A DNA stretch of 35,123 bases from Komarekiella delphini-convector SJRDD-AB1. GTDB lineage: Bacteria > Cyanobacteriota > Cyanobacteriia > Cyanobacteriales > Nostocaceae. Of this stretch, positions 7,118-15,510 are shown piece after piece. The translations under genes were made by a program, and so were the position numbers. The stretch is taken from NCBI RefSeq assembly GCF_014831675.1, contig NZ_VJXY01000062.1, positions 1-35,123 of the forward strand, written 5' to 3'. The notes beneath the pieces were generated by a model that was given only the letters and a program-made list of their open reading frames with translations, had not been told where the DNA came from and did no database searches. How positions within the stretch are numbered: the stretch's first letter is position 1; each line of letters opens with the position of its first letter.

Positions 7118-7754
7118 AGTTTGTGGGAGTGATGAAGCTCAATTTGACTATATTAACGCTGTTGGCGTGAGAGTTTGGAGAAACAAGAGTCAGAGCTAGA
7201 CCAATAATGCCTTTCGCATTCCGCAAGAGTTATGTCTGCAAACGATATGCAAATTAAATGTTCAACAGCTTGATGCTTTAATGGATAGATCGTGCTAGTC
7301 TCAATAAGCGATCGCGCCAGTATTTGTGTAATTCTCAATAATTTATTATTAATAATAATTAGGATAGTTTAAAAATACGATCACTAACAACACAGCACCC
7401 AAGTGATTAGAGTATTAAGGTATAAAATACAACAAAATGCTTGTTTAGTTAAATAGTTTGAGAATGTGGGCAAAAGGAGAGAATTAAAGCTTTTGTAGAT
7501 AATCGGAAACCTGTTAGAGTTTGTAAGTTCTATTTACAATAAGTTAAACTAACGTTAGTTTTGTCCGATCTATGTGAAACTAACGTTAGTTTAACTATAT
7601 TAGTACCCAAAGACTAAATTTAATTCAAAACTACTTGGTACAAATCTCTAGTTAAGCTCAAAAACTTTTCTCTTTCCTTTTCTTAAGTGAACCCAGCCTC
7701 CTATTAGATAGTTAGCTGGAGCTGATGAATTTAGAAGTTTTAAAAGGGATGCCT
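7118..7754. other. intergenic region carrying the parAB promoter and palindromes
   Basis: The stretch lies between the leftward AIPR gene and rightward parA. It contains a HIP1 octamer near 7308, a 16-bp A+T palindrome TTATTATTAATAATAA at 7343-7358, and the pair of 16-bp palindromes at 7546-7592. A possible -10 (TATATT, 7596-7601) follows directly. No reading frame with a ribosome binding site was found. Partition sites or an origin would fit this place, but no iteron array was seen. Confidence 0.5.
7546..7592. promoter_or_regulatory. two perfect 16-bp palindromes, likely parAB operator or parS
   Basis: AAACTAACGTTAGTTT occurs at 7546-7561 and again at 7577-7592. The centres are 31 bp apart, about three helical turns, so both sites face the same side of the DNA. 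A TATATT -10-like hexamer starts 4 bp after the second copy, so a bound protein would cover the -35 region. The parA coding region starts 160 bp downstream. The likely roles are autoregulation by ParA/ParB or a centromere. Related motifs recur at 10626-10663. Confidence 0.7.
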
Positions 7755-8618
7755 ATGAAAAAGAAAGCTGCTCGACACCAAATCCGATTAATCATTGCCA
7801 GTAATGCAGGCGGCTCAGGTAAAACTACAATGGCAACACATTTAGCGTATGCTGTTGGCGCAAAAGGTTATAAAGTAACTTTGATAGAACTTGACCAAAA
7901 TGGCTCACTATGTATATTTGCAAGGCTGACGCCTGCCTCAATGGAGCAATCTCTAGCGGCTGTACTAAAAAAAACATTTAAAGGGGATTACCCTTTGGTT
8001 CAACTTTGGTCTGAACACATTTCTACTGTGACAGCTATCCAAGGTGGTAAATACTTAGAAGACAGCATCGGTGAAGTATACAACTATAATCGTCGTCATT
8101 ACACCTTAAAAGATAGATTGGAAGACTTTCCCTTGAAAAGCGACTTGATTATCTTTGATACTCCTGCTTCTTTAGAACCAATGGGGCTGATGGCGCTTGC
8201 TGCAAGCACACACGTACTTGTCCCTATAAAACCGGAATACAAAGATACAGGAGCTTTTGCTGGATTTTTGGATTGGTTTTATACCAAAATAGATGATTTG
8301 AGACTCCAACCAAAACCTGAAATTTTAGGATTTGTTCCTACAAGAGTGGATTTATATGATGTTGGAGCGCACCGAGATATTTTAGGGCTAGATAAAAAAG
8401 GAAAGCCGAGAACTGACATTGACACTACTAAAACCTTACCGTTCCTAATACAAAATATGGGAATCCAATGTTTCCCTTGCATACGAGAATCAAACTATTA
8501 CCTGAAAGCGAGTGGTGCAGGACTGCCTTTACACCTGTATCGTCCTGGGTATGATGCTAGTGAAGACTTTACTCCAATTGTAAACAGATTGATCAAGTTG
8601 ATGACAGAGGAGTTTTGA
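7755..8618 (+). CDS. parA: ParA-family partition ATPase
   Basis: This Walker-type ATPase drives segregation of the replicon with ParB. The deviant P-loop SNAGGSGKTT lies near residues 16-25 and is followed by a LAYAVGAKGYKVTLIELDQNGS strand (Walker A' region). The Walker B-like segment is LIIFDTPASLEP. The ATG at 7755 is preferred because AAAAGGG lies 6 nt upstream. In-frame ATGs at 7749 and 7725 are possible; the latter has GGAG only 3 nt away. The stop overlaps the parB start (TGATG), so the two are translationally coupled. The two palindromes upstream are the likely control site. About 288 aa with no N-terminal HTH, so it is a type Ib-sized or Soj-like ParA and the regulator of the operator may be ParB. 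Confidence 0.85.
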   Translation: MKKKAARHQIRLIIASNAGGSGKTTMATHLAYAVGAKGYKVTLIELDQNGSLCIFARLTPASMEQSLAAVLKKTFKGDYPLVQLWSEHISTVTAIQGGKYLEDSIGEVYNYNRRHYTLKDRLEDFPLKSDLIIFDTPASLEPMGLMALAASTHVLVPIKPEYKDTGAFAGFLDWFYTKIDDLRLQPKPEILGFVPTRVDLYDVGAHRDILGLDKKGKPRTDIDTTKTLPFLIQNMGIQCFPCIRESNYYLKASGAGLPLHLYRPGYDASEDFTPIVNRLIKLMTEEF

Positions 8619-9781
8619 TGGTAAATAAGAAACCTGTGGAGATTACTCAGTTATTCGGGCAGGCAGGACAATCTCAGCAAATATCCCAACTTAAAAGTCA
8701 GGTAGAGAATCTTCAAGAGGAAATCAAACAACTACGAGCGAATGCACTTAGTCTAGAAGAAAAAAATGCATTAGAGCTAGAAATTGAAAAACTTACAGAT
8801 GAACTCGCGGTTCACGGAGGAATACATGATATTGCAATTAATCTTATTGATCCTGACCCGACCCAACCTAGACAAACTTTTCCACAGGTAGTGATTCAAG
8901 AACGAGCGGAAAGTTTACGTCGGCAGGGACAGAAAAATCCAATTGTGATCATTCCACAACAGGATGGACGGTACAAAATATTTGATGGAGAACTTCGATG
9001 GAGAGCAGCACCATTAGCTGATAAGAAAACTCTTAAAGCTGTGTTTTTAGCTAAAGAGGATGCACAGGACGAGACATTGGTGTTTGAAGGACAGTTAGTA
9101 ACCAGTATTCATTCACAAAAGCTCCACGACCTTGACCTAGCTAGTGCCTTAATTCGATTAATTATTCATAAATACCCTGAGTTAAAATTTCAAGAAAACG
9201 AGATTCCGAAGTTTCTAAATGCATTTATTAATCGATTAATACGTAGTAAAAATCTTCAAGAGCTTGCTTTAATTAAAGACGCTGATTTATTAACTCAACA
9301 GCGGTGGTTAGAAACTGCTGATTTTAAGCAACTAGAAGAAAAAAAACTTGTTTCAGTTTTACTAGGGCTACAACTAAATCCGGTATCGATTAACAACAAT
9401 ATCTTCCCCCTACTCAAGCTGGCAGAAGACCTTAAAGATGCAATTCGCTCTGAAGGATTAGACAGTAGTAAAGCAAGAGAGTTGAACAAACTTTCCTCTC
9501 TTGCGCTGAGAGTTGATGAAACAGAATCTAGAAATATTCGTACTCAAGCAACTCAGCAAGCTATTCAAGAAAAATTGCCTTTGAGCCAGATTAAAATACT
9601 TGTTAAAGAAATACTCTTGCAACATGAAGCTCTTGATTCTAAAGCTATACAGAATAAACGAATGGATAAAGCTATTAAAGCTATCCAGTTAATTAATACC
9701 AAAGAATTAGGACGAAAACGAATAGACGAATTACGTCAAGTTCTTCAAGAAAAGTTACAGGAAATTGAAAATCTAAGTTAG
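8618..9781 (+). CDS. parB: ParB/RepB-like partition protein
   Basis: The protein binds the centromere and works with ParA. An N-terminal coiled coil (about residues 18-65) precedes the ParB N-domain (about 72-150). This contains LIDPDPTQPRQTF and FDGELRWRAA (about 122-131), the counterpart of the conserved GERRxRA CTP-binding motif. The remaining 230 residues are helical and should hold the HTH and dimerisation parts, followed by a Lys/Arg/Glu-rich tail. The start is the ATG at 8618, which overlaps the parA stop and has GAGGAG 6 nt upstream; a TTG three bases earlier is not needed. The coiled coil in front of the ParB domain is unusual for chromosomal ParB and fits plasmid RepB/KorB-like variants. 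Confidence 0.82.
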   Translation: MVNKKPVEITQLFGQAGQSQQISQLKSQVENLQEEIKQLRANALSLEEKNALELEIEKLTDELAVHGGIHDIAINLIDPDPTQPRQTFPQVVIQERAESLRRQGQKNPIVIIPQQDGRYKIFDGELRWRAAPLADKKTLKAVFLAKEDAQDETLVFEGQLVTSIHSQKLHDLDLASALIRLIIHKYPELKFQENEIPKFLNAFINRLIRSKNLQELALIKDADLLTQQRWLETADFKQLEEKKLVSVLLGLQLNPVSINNNIFPLLKLAEDLKDAIRSEGLDSSKARELNKLSSLALRVDETESRNIRTQATQQAIQEKLPLSQIKILVKEILLQHEALDSKAIQNKRMDKAIKAIQLINTKELGRKRIDELRQVLQEKLQEIENLS

Positions 9782-9811
9782 AAAAAGCCTAAGTTTATAG
9801 TTAAAAAACTA

Positions 9812-10549
9812 TTACTTCTCTTCCTCATCCTCGTCTTCATCTTCGTCATATTCATAATCTTCATCCCCGTGTTCTTCAAGCCACTTTCGTTCTTCTTCTA
9901 AAGCCATTTCTCTCTGTATTCTTTTTCTCTCTATCATTTCCCTCTCCAGGACTTCCCTCTCTTGCTTTTGCTTTTCCAGGCGTTCCCGCTCCAGCCTTTC
10001 TCTGTGTTGGGTTTCTTTCTCGACTCTCTCCCTCTCTATTTGAATTAGCCGCTGCTCGACCCGTTTACAGTAGAAATCCAAAGCCTTGCCTGTGGCTGCT
10101 CCGGTAATCGCACCTCCAGCCAGAAAAATGAGGGCAGTTTTCCAGCCTTGAATGGGCCCACCACTCCACTCTAGGTTAGGCTCATTGAAGTACACCAGTA
10201 GGGCGAAAATCAGGATTCCAACTAGTGTATTAATGGGCGCAAAAATCCTCGGTGTCAAATCAGTCTGACGTAGTATTAGCCATTGTCCCAGGACAAGAAA
10301 CCCACCAAAGAAGATGGCAGCAATCGCGCAAAGAATAACATTACCTGGGAAAGTGAATGGATCTACTTTCAAATTGATTATTAGTGGCAGACTAACCAGC
10401 GCAGAGAGCAAAAAGCCAAGGAATAAGCTAGCAGCGCTGGCAAGAGTCCAGTAGCGACCGAGATAACCCAGTTGGAATTGTAGTACCCACTCCTGTACTC
10501 CAAACATTACCAGCCAAAACGCAGCACTCGCCGTCCAATAATCAAGCAT
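9812..10549 (-). CDS. five-TM membrane protein with a long charged C-terminal tail
   Basis: No family was recognised. Five hydrophobic helices occupy about residues 5-165 (around FWLVMFGVQEWVL, LASAASLFLGFLLSALVSL, VILCAIAAIFFGGFLVL, TLVGILIFALLVYF and ALIFLAGGAITGAATG). A cytoplasmic tail of about 80 residues follows. It is nearly all Arg, Glu, Lys and Gln in a coiled-coil register and ends in a purely acidic run of Asp/Glu/Tyr (from about residue 228). The gene converges on parB and is divergent from the transfer operon. AAGG lies 9 nt before the ATG. Its place at the edge of the transfer block makes an exclusion or membrane-scaffold role conceivable, but nothing shows it. Confidence 0.7.
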   Translation of the reverse strand: MLDYWTASAAFWLVMFGVQEWVLQFQLGYLGRYWTLASAASLFLGFLLSALVSLPLIINLKVDPFTFPGNVILCAIAAIFFGGFLVLGQWLILRQTDLTPRIFAPINTLVGILIFALLVYFNEPNLEWSGGPIQGWKTALIFLAGGAITGAATGKALDFYCKRVEQRLIQIERERVEKETQHRERLERERLEKQKQEREVLEREMIERKRIQREMALEEERKWLEEHGDEDYEYDEDEDEDEEEK

Positions 10550-10625
10550 TAGCTATTGCCTTACCCTGTCCAGCTTTGGTCTTAACCCATAAGCTTAAAC
10601 TAGATTCGGTGTTGAGCAATAGATG

Positions 10626-10663
10626 TTAACTAAAGTTAGGTAAAACAATTAACTAAAGTTAGG
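10626..10663. promoter_or_regulatory. two direct repeats related to the parAB palindromes, upstream of the transfer operon
   Basis: TTAACTAAAGTTAGG occurs at 10626-10640 and 10649-10663, with a 23-bp period. The core ACTAAAGTTAGG differs at only two of twelve positions from ACTAACGTTAGT in the parAB palindromes. The repeats lie between the leftward membrane-protein gene and the rightward transfer operon, about 125 bp before the first transfer start codon. They are probably an operator for the same regulator. Confidence 0.6.
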
Positions 10664-10786
10664 GGAAAGTTTGGCTCTGGGTAAGTGGTTTTTCATGGTA
10701 AGAGAGCGAATAATAGATGCAGACCCAATAGCCTTTTTCCATTCTCCTTTTCCCAACTTCTAAAAGAAGTTTAATTAAGGCATTGG

Positions 10787-11395
10787 ATGCAACCAATAAA
10801 GATGGTATTTGAAGATATGCAAACATATTCGGATGCAGTGGCAATGCCCGCAAAATCGAGGCGAAGAATTGCGGCGGAGCGCAACACGGTGGCGCTGATG
10901 GGTGTAGCTGGAGCATTAATGATTGCAGAAATGTCGCTGCACAACATGATGATGGGGGGACTGATTATCGTGACGGCGGTAGCTGTAACATTCCAGAAAG
11001 AGTTCGCTCTTGTTCTAAGCGGAATCGACAGTAAGCAGCGAAAATACGGCGTCAACCTGTATGCGATATTGTTCTGTTTGCTGGCATTTGTATTTGTGTT
11101 AGATTTTGCGAGTGCGCCAGCCTCGGCACAGTTTTTCAACAATGCTGAAGACTGGCTAGTAACGAACTTTCCGAATGCGGCAGGGAACACACAGACTCAA
11201 GAAACAATTGAGACAGTGTTCAACATTATACGTGCATTGTTTTTGTTGTACATAGCAATATCAATAGTGAATATCATCCAGGCAGTAAGGCGGGATGAAG
11301 ACTGGGCAACGCCAGCGAGAACTCCATTTATTATGGTCGTGGCAGTATTTGCTGCGGACATTTTGACGGGACTGGTTGCAGGAGGAGCTGGGTAG
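10787..11395 (+). CDS. VirB2-like conjugative pilin precursor
   Basis: The 202-aa protein has a long basic leader with hydrophobic helices (about 35-68 and 91-112). A signal-peptidase-type site ASA/Q follows at about residue 114. The mature part would be 88 residues with two hydrophobic helices (about 137-157 and 175-197) split by a short basic loop (RRDEDWATP). This is the shape and size of VirB2/TrbC-type pilins. The C-terminus ends in Gly/Ala (VAGGAG), as in many pilins. AAGG lies 8 nt before the ATG; a second ATG at 10802 is possible. It is the first gene of the transfer block, the usual place of virB2. Assignment rests on topology and order; the unusually long leader is odd. Confidence 0.6.
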   Translation: MQPIKMVFEDMQTYSDAVAMPAKSRRRIAAERNTVALMGVAGALMIAEMSLHNMMMGGLIIVTAVAVTFQKEFALVLSGIDSKQRKYGVNLYAILFCLLAFVFVLDFASAPASAQFFNNAEDWLVTNFPNAAGNTQTQETIETVFNIIRALFLLYIAISIVNIIQAVRRDEDWATPARTPFIMVVAVFAADILTGLVAGGAG

Positions 11396-11621
11396 TACAG
11401 GGTGTAGGGTGTGGGGTGTAGGGTGTAGGGGAATGGCACGCTTGTTAAGCGCAAAAGCATTATCTATAAGGCTTTTGGGTGTGGGATGTGGGGTTGCATG
11501 GTGGTAGTGACGAAGAAGATTATGAATGTTCATGCTTTGTTTCTAATTTTCTTAATTTTTTCCTACACCCCACACCCTACCCCCTTACCCCCTACACCCC
11601 ACACCCTACCTCCTACACCCT
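11394..11621. repeat. inverted arrays of G-rich heptamers flanking 130 bp
   Basis: The left arm (about 11396-11430) is a run of GGGTGTA/GGGTGTG units. The right arm (11562-11621) is the complementary CCTACAC/CCCACAC run. The two arms can form a long imperfect cruciform or RNA hairpin between the virB2-like and virB3-like genes. Such short tandem heptamers are typical of Nostocales intergenic DNA. The segment between (11431-11561) has no supported gene, although an in-frame extension of the downstream ORF runs through it. Confidence 0.7.
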
Positions 11622-11631
11622 ATTTAAAAAG

Positions 11632-11955
11632 ATGTTGAACAAGAAATTTAGGGTAGTGAATCGAACGCTAGGGATTCAACCAAAAATTGGCCCGTTTTCA
11701 ACAGAGCAAATATTTCCGTGGTCTTGCATAGCAATGGTCAATATATTTTTGTTCTATCACCTATTAAAGATCGGATGGCTAGGGACAGGATTTATAACGT
11801 TTTGGGGATGGGGGACATGGTGGATTTTATCGAGCAATAAGGATTTTTTTGGCAAGTTTATTGGGACACCAAGGATTAGTAGAGGTTATATGCGGTTTGT
11901 GTCATTAACAGAGTCACCGAAAAAAGATATAGGAGATGTCAGGAAAAAAGTTTAA
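11632..11955 (+). CDS. VirB3-like small membrane protein
   Basis: The 107-aa protein has two close hydrophobic stretches (about 29-47 IAMVNIFLFYHLLK and 49-66 WLGTGFITFWGWGTWWIL) after a basic N-terminus, with a hydrophilic tail. It lies directly before the VirB4-type ATPase, where virB3/trbD belongs. The ATG at 11632 is preferred; the open frame back to 11479 runs through repeat DNA and encodes low-complexity His/Pro/Thr sequence. AAAAAG precedes the ATG. Sequence alone is too short to prove the family. Some T4SS fuse VirB3 to VirB4; here they are separate. Confidence 0.5.
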   Translation: MLNKKFRVVNRTLGIQPKIGPFSTEQIFPWSCIAMVNIFLFYHLLKIGWLGTGFITFWGWGTWWILSSNKDFFGKFIGTPRISRGYMRFVSLTESPKKDIGDVRKKV

Positions 11956-11995
11956 ACCATTTAATGATGAAGCAGTAGAGAGATACTAAAGAATT

Positions 11996-14776
11996 ATGTC
12001 AAAAACCAGCTTTAACAAAATCGGAAAAAAGTCAATAACGTTAACGCCGTTTGAAGACATAATTCATCTGGCAGGAATATGTGAAATAGATTTAGGGAAT
12101 CGCCGGGGGATAGGAGCCTTAATCTTAAAAAAGAATTCAGATATTCAAGTTAAGTTTTGCTTTGACTGTATTGGGATTCATCCACATTTAGAAGCGGAAC
12201 AAATTCTGCCGATATTTGACAGTATAGAATCTGGACTTAAAGAAATACCAGAGCAGGAATCATTAACAATCCATTTAGGCTCCTTTACTGATGATGCCCC
12301 CAGACAAAAAGAGCTAAAAAGTTTGGAGAATGGCTGTAATTTAGAGCAAATAAAACTTTTGCTGCGGAGTGAGAGAGTTCGGGCAAAGGAATTAACTTTA
12401 TCAGGTGAGCGCAAGAATAAGTTTCTGCGTTTGTGGTGTACATATACAGTATTTTCCGGTGAAGAGAAAAGCCAAGATATCGTAGAAACAGGGCTAAAGA
12501 AGTTACAGAGTATTTGGTATAAATTTACAGGTGAGATTCACGCGATTGAACAAAATAGAATAGAGAGCATTTTACGGAATTCGTTTGTTGAAGGCTTTGG
12601 CAGTTGGGAGCAAGTCGTCAGTAATAAAATGGGATTATCAGTCAAAGCGCTTTCTGCTGCTGAAATCTGGTCAGTGTTATGGTTGCAGTTTAATACTTCA
12701 TCAGTCGCCCAACTACCAAACCCATTAAAGCTTGACTCTTCAGGGCTAACAGAGAAACAGACAAGTGATTTTCACATTCGGCATCATGTTTTGGGTACAG
12801 AAAAATCAATTCCATTATTTGATAGGAAATGGGTAAAAATCCAAGATAAATATATTGGTGTACTCAATTTCTCCTCAAAGCCGGGGGGATGGATTGATGA
12901 GTATGCTCAACTGCGATATCTTTGGTCAGTGATAGCGCGGGGTAAAGTTTCAGATACCGAGATATTTTGTCAAATCACTAAAGCCAATCAAATCTTCGCT
13001 AAGACAAACTTACAGAGATTAACAAAACAATCAATTACTACTACGACAGCTTCTAATGGAGCAGGGAATATAGATGTGAAAGCCGGATTGAATATAGAGG
13101 AGGCAGTAGAAGCACAAAAGACAATCTACAAAGGTGCTAGTGTGGTGAATACGGCATTAGTATTTTTAGTCCACCGAGATAACACTCGTTCATTAGATGA
13201 AGCGATTAAATATCTAGGGTCATGTTTTCAGAGTCCGGCAGCAGTTGACCGAGAAACAGAAATTGCGTGGAAAATTTGGTTGCAGTGTTGTCCATTCATC
13301 TGGGAAGGATTACTAACTAAACCATTCAACCGGAGATTACCTTATTTTAGTTCGGAAGCCCCAGGATTAATGCCTTTAATTCGCACAGCAACAGGTGATA
13401 GCACAGGCTTTGAGTTGATTGCAGAAGAAGGAGGCACACCGATACATCTGGATTTGTATAACCAGCACAAACACATTGCTATTTTCGGTGCAACTCGTTC
13501 CGGGAAGTCAGTACTGGTGGCAGGGATTTTAACTCCGGCTTTAGCACAAGGGATACCTGTTGTAGCGCTGGATTATCCTAAACCAGATGGGACGTCCACT
13601 TTTACAGATTACACAAATTTATTGGGAGAAGATGGTGCATACTTCGATATTTCCAAAGAATCAAACAACTTATTTGAGTTGCCAGATCTCCGCAATTTAG
13701 ATGCAGACACAATCAAAGAAAGAATGAATGATTTCAAGGAATTTTTGAAATCAGTATTGATGACCATGATTGTTGGTACTAATGCTCTGGGAGTCAGTGC
13801 TAGTATGCTGTCTAATATTGAATCACTTGTTACCTTAGCTCTAGAATCTTTCTTTGCGGATGATGAAATTAAGCTCAGATACAGAGCCGCTTTGAATTCT
13901 CAAGTAGGAACTAGTGAGTGGGATGATACACCGACGCTGAATGATTTTTGTAAGTATTGTTCACCAGGGTATATCAAGCTAGATTCAATTGCTAATAATA
14001 GCAATGATGTATTGCAAGCTCTCGACCAAATCAGGCTGCGCTTGAATTTTTGGTTGAACACTAGAGTCGGTCAATCAATATCAAAGCCATCGAGTTTCAG
14101 GACAGATGCTAAATTATTAGTATTTGCACTCAGAAATCTATCGAGTGAATCAGACGCGGCAATTCTAGCACTATCAGCTTATGCAGCAGGACTCAGACGG
14201 GCGCTTTCATCAAAGGCGAGTATTTTCTTTCTAGATGAAGCACCAATTCTGTTTGCTTTTGAATCGATAGCAGAACTAATTGGGAGGCTATGTGCTAACG
14301 GTGCTAAAGCTGGGATTCGGGTAATTTTATCTGCTCAAGAACCGGAAAGTATTTATCAATCAAAAGCTGCTGCTAAAATCTTTGCTAACATTACTACACG
14401 ATTAGTAGGGAGAATTCAATCAAGTGCAATCGACCCATTCGTGGCGAGATTTAAATATGCGTATGAAATCATTTCTCGCAATAGTACAGAATCATTTTAC
14501 CCCCGGAAATCAGGAGTATATTCTAACTGGCTATTAGACGATAATGGCAAGCTAACATTTTGTCGATATTATCCAGCGTACTGTTTATTGGCAGCAGTCG
14601 CTAACAATCCTCACGAACAAGAGTTGCGAAGTCTTTTCCTCAACAAATATAAACATAACCCTATCTTAGGTTTATTTAGATTTAGCGAGGATTATATCAG
14701 GATGATTCGAGGTGAAGAATTATCTGATTCCGCAAAAGAGTTGCTTTTAACAATTAAATTAACAAAAATCGGGTGA
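11996..14776 (+). CDS. virB4: VirB4/TraC-type conjugation ATPase
   Basis: The 926-aa protein powers pilus assembly and substrate transfer at the inner membrane. The N-terminal half (1-470) matches the extended VirB4 N-domain in size. The C-terminal RecA-like domain has Walker A GATRSGKS at residues 498-505 and Walker B SIFFLDEAP at about 742-750. These are followed by RLCANGAKAGIRVILSAQEP, the typical VirB4 'screen for mobility' motif region. Ser in the P-loop instead of Thr is common. The gene sits between virB3-like and virB5-like genes, and its stop is 3 nt from the next start. Weak Shine-Dalgarno. TraG/TraD is excluded because the coupling protein is further downstream with its own features. 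Confidence 0.8.
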   Translation: MSKTSFNKIGKKSITLTPFEDIIHLAGICEIDLGNRRGIGALILKKNSDIQVKFCFDCIGIHPHLEAEQILPIFDSIESGLKEIPEQESLTIHLGSFTDDAPRQKELKSLENGCNLEQIKLLLRSERVRAKELTLSGERKNKFLRLWCTYTVFSGEEKSQDIVETGLKKLQSIWYKFTGEIHAIEQNRIESILRNSFVEGFGSWEQVVSNKMGLSVKALSAAEIWSVLWLQFNTSSVAQLPNPLKLDSSGLTEKQTSDFHIRHHVLGTEKSIPLFDRKWVKIQDKYIGVLNFSSKPGGWIDEYAQLRYLWSVIARGKVSDTEIFCQITKANQIFAKTNLQRLTKQSITTTTASNGAGNIDVKAGLNIEEAVEAQKTIYKGASVVNTALVFLVHRDNTRSLDEAIKYLGSCFQSPAAVDRETEIAWKIWLQCCPFIWEGLLTKPFNRRLPYFSSEAPGLMPLIRTATGDSTGFELIAEEGGTPIHLDLYNQHKHIAIFGATRSGKSVLVAGILTPALAQGIPVVALDYPKPDGTSTFTDYTNLLGEDGAYFDISKESNNLFELPDLRNLDADTIKERMNDFKEFLKSVLMTMIVGTNALGVSASMLSNIESLVTLALESFFADDEIKLRYRAALNSQVGTSEWDDTPTLNDFCKYCSPGYIKLDSIANNSNDVLQALDQIRLRLNFWLNTRVGQSISKPSSFRTDAKLLVFALRNLSSESDAAILALSAYAAGLRRALSSKASIFFLDEAPILFAFESIAELIGRLCANGAKAGIRVILSAQEPESIYQSKAAAKIFANITTRLVGRIQSSAIDPFVARFKYAYEIISRNSTESFYPRKSGVYSNWLLDDNGKLTFCRYYPAYCLLAAVANNPHEQELRSLFLNKYKHNPILGLFRFSEDYIRMIRGEELSDSAKELLLTIKLTKIG

Positions 14777-14779
14777 AGT

Positions 14780-15508
14780 ATGAAAGTTATAAAAGTTAAT
14801 CAAAAAATCTGGGTGGCTTCCTTGATTGCTCTATTAGGAGTTTTAGCATCAACACCGAGTTTGGCACTCTCGTTAAATATTGGGAATTTTTTTCAAACAA
14901 TCATTAGTGATGCCCAAGACTCAATCAGAGAGTTAGAACAAAAAGCCCAAACCCAAATTGATCAGGCTTGGAGCGGTATTAGAACAGATGCCCAAGCAGC
15001 TATAGATAGCGCAATCGGATCGATGGGTGCGGTAGATCCGATTGCTAGTAGTGAAGATTTAAAAGAGCGACTTCGGGCTAGCCGTTCATTGCCAGAAGCA
15101 AAAGCGACGGGGCAGGAGCTAGAAAGGCAGTTAACAAAGTCTTCTGTGTCTGCGGTGATGAGTAAGGAAGGACAATCAAATACAGCCAGGAAATTAGCAA
15201 CAACTATGCAGATAGCGCAAGATGTTAAGGGGTTGGGCGACCAAGCACAAGCAATGGATGCCTCTCAGAATATTCTTAAGGCGATCGCGGCTCAAAATGC
15301 CTTAACTATTTCAATGTTGGCACAAGTTGGTACTGATGCTGAAACAGCGCGTTTAGATACAGCCCAAGGAAATTTAATGCTTTCTCAAATTGCAGACAAT
15401 ATTGCTTCTGACCGTGAAAGAGAGAATCTGCGGACGATGGGGCTAGCCTCGCTAACTCAAGAATTAATTGTGATGTCCAATTTAGATCCGGCTTATATAG
15501 AAAAATAA
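14780..15508 (+). CDS. VirB5/TrbJ-like periplasmic protein
   Basis: There is an N-terminal signal peptide: a basic start, a hydrophobic run WVASLIALLGVLAS, and cleavage near residue 29 in TPSLALS. The rest is an all-helical, Gln/Ala-rich, coiled-coil-like chain. It contains the IAAQNALTISMLAQVG...TARLDTAQGNLMLSQIADN stretch, which resembles the C-terminal helices of VirB5 (minor pilus-tip protein). It starts 3 nt after virB4 with GGGTGAAG in front, and precedes a VirB6-like gene by 2 nt, the classic virB4-virB5-virB6 order. The sequence match is generic; order and topology carry the call. Confidence 0.6.
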   Translation: MKVIKVNQKIWVASLIALLGVLASTPSLALSLNIGNFFQTIISDAQDSIRELEQKAQTQIDQAWSGIRTDAQAAIDSAIGSMGAVDPIASSEDLKERLRASRSLPEAKATGQELERQLTKSSVSAVMSKEGQSNTARKLATTMQIAQDVKGLGDQAQAMDASQNILKAIAAQNALTISMLAQVGTDAETARLDTAQGNLMLSQIADNIASDRERENLRTMGLASLTQELIVMSNLDPAYIEK

Positions 15509-15510
15509 CT

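Noticed and set aside
7153-7338. Leftward ORF of 61 codons between the AIPR gene and parA
   Set aside because: It has a TTG start, no ribosome binding site, crosses a HIP1 octamer, and its composition is not protein-like. It probably occurs by chance in the promoter region.
9797-9812. ATAGTT-AAAA-AACTAT hairpin between parB and the convergent membrane-protein gene
   Set aside because: A six-bp A+T stem with no T run is too weak to call as a terminator, although the position fits.
11479-11631. N-terminal extension of the VirB3-like ORF
   Set aside because: The 51 extra codons run through heptamer repeats and encode low-complexity His/Pro/Thr sequence. The ATG at 11632 gives a normal-sized protein.
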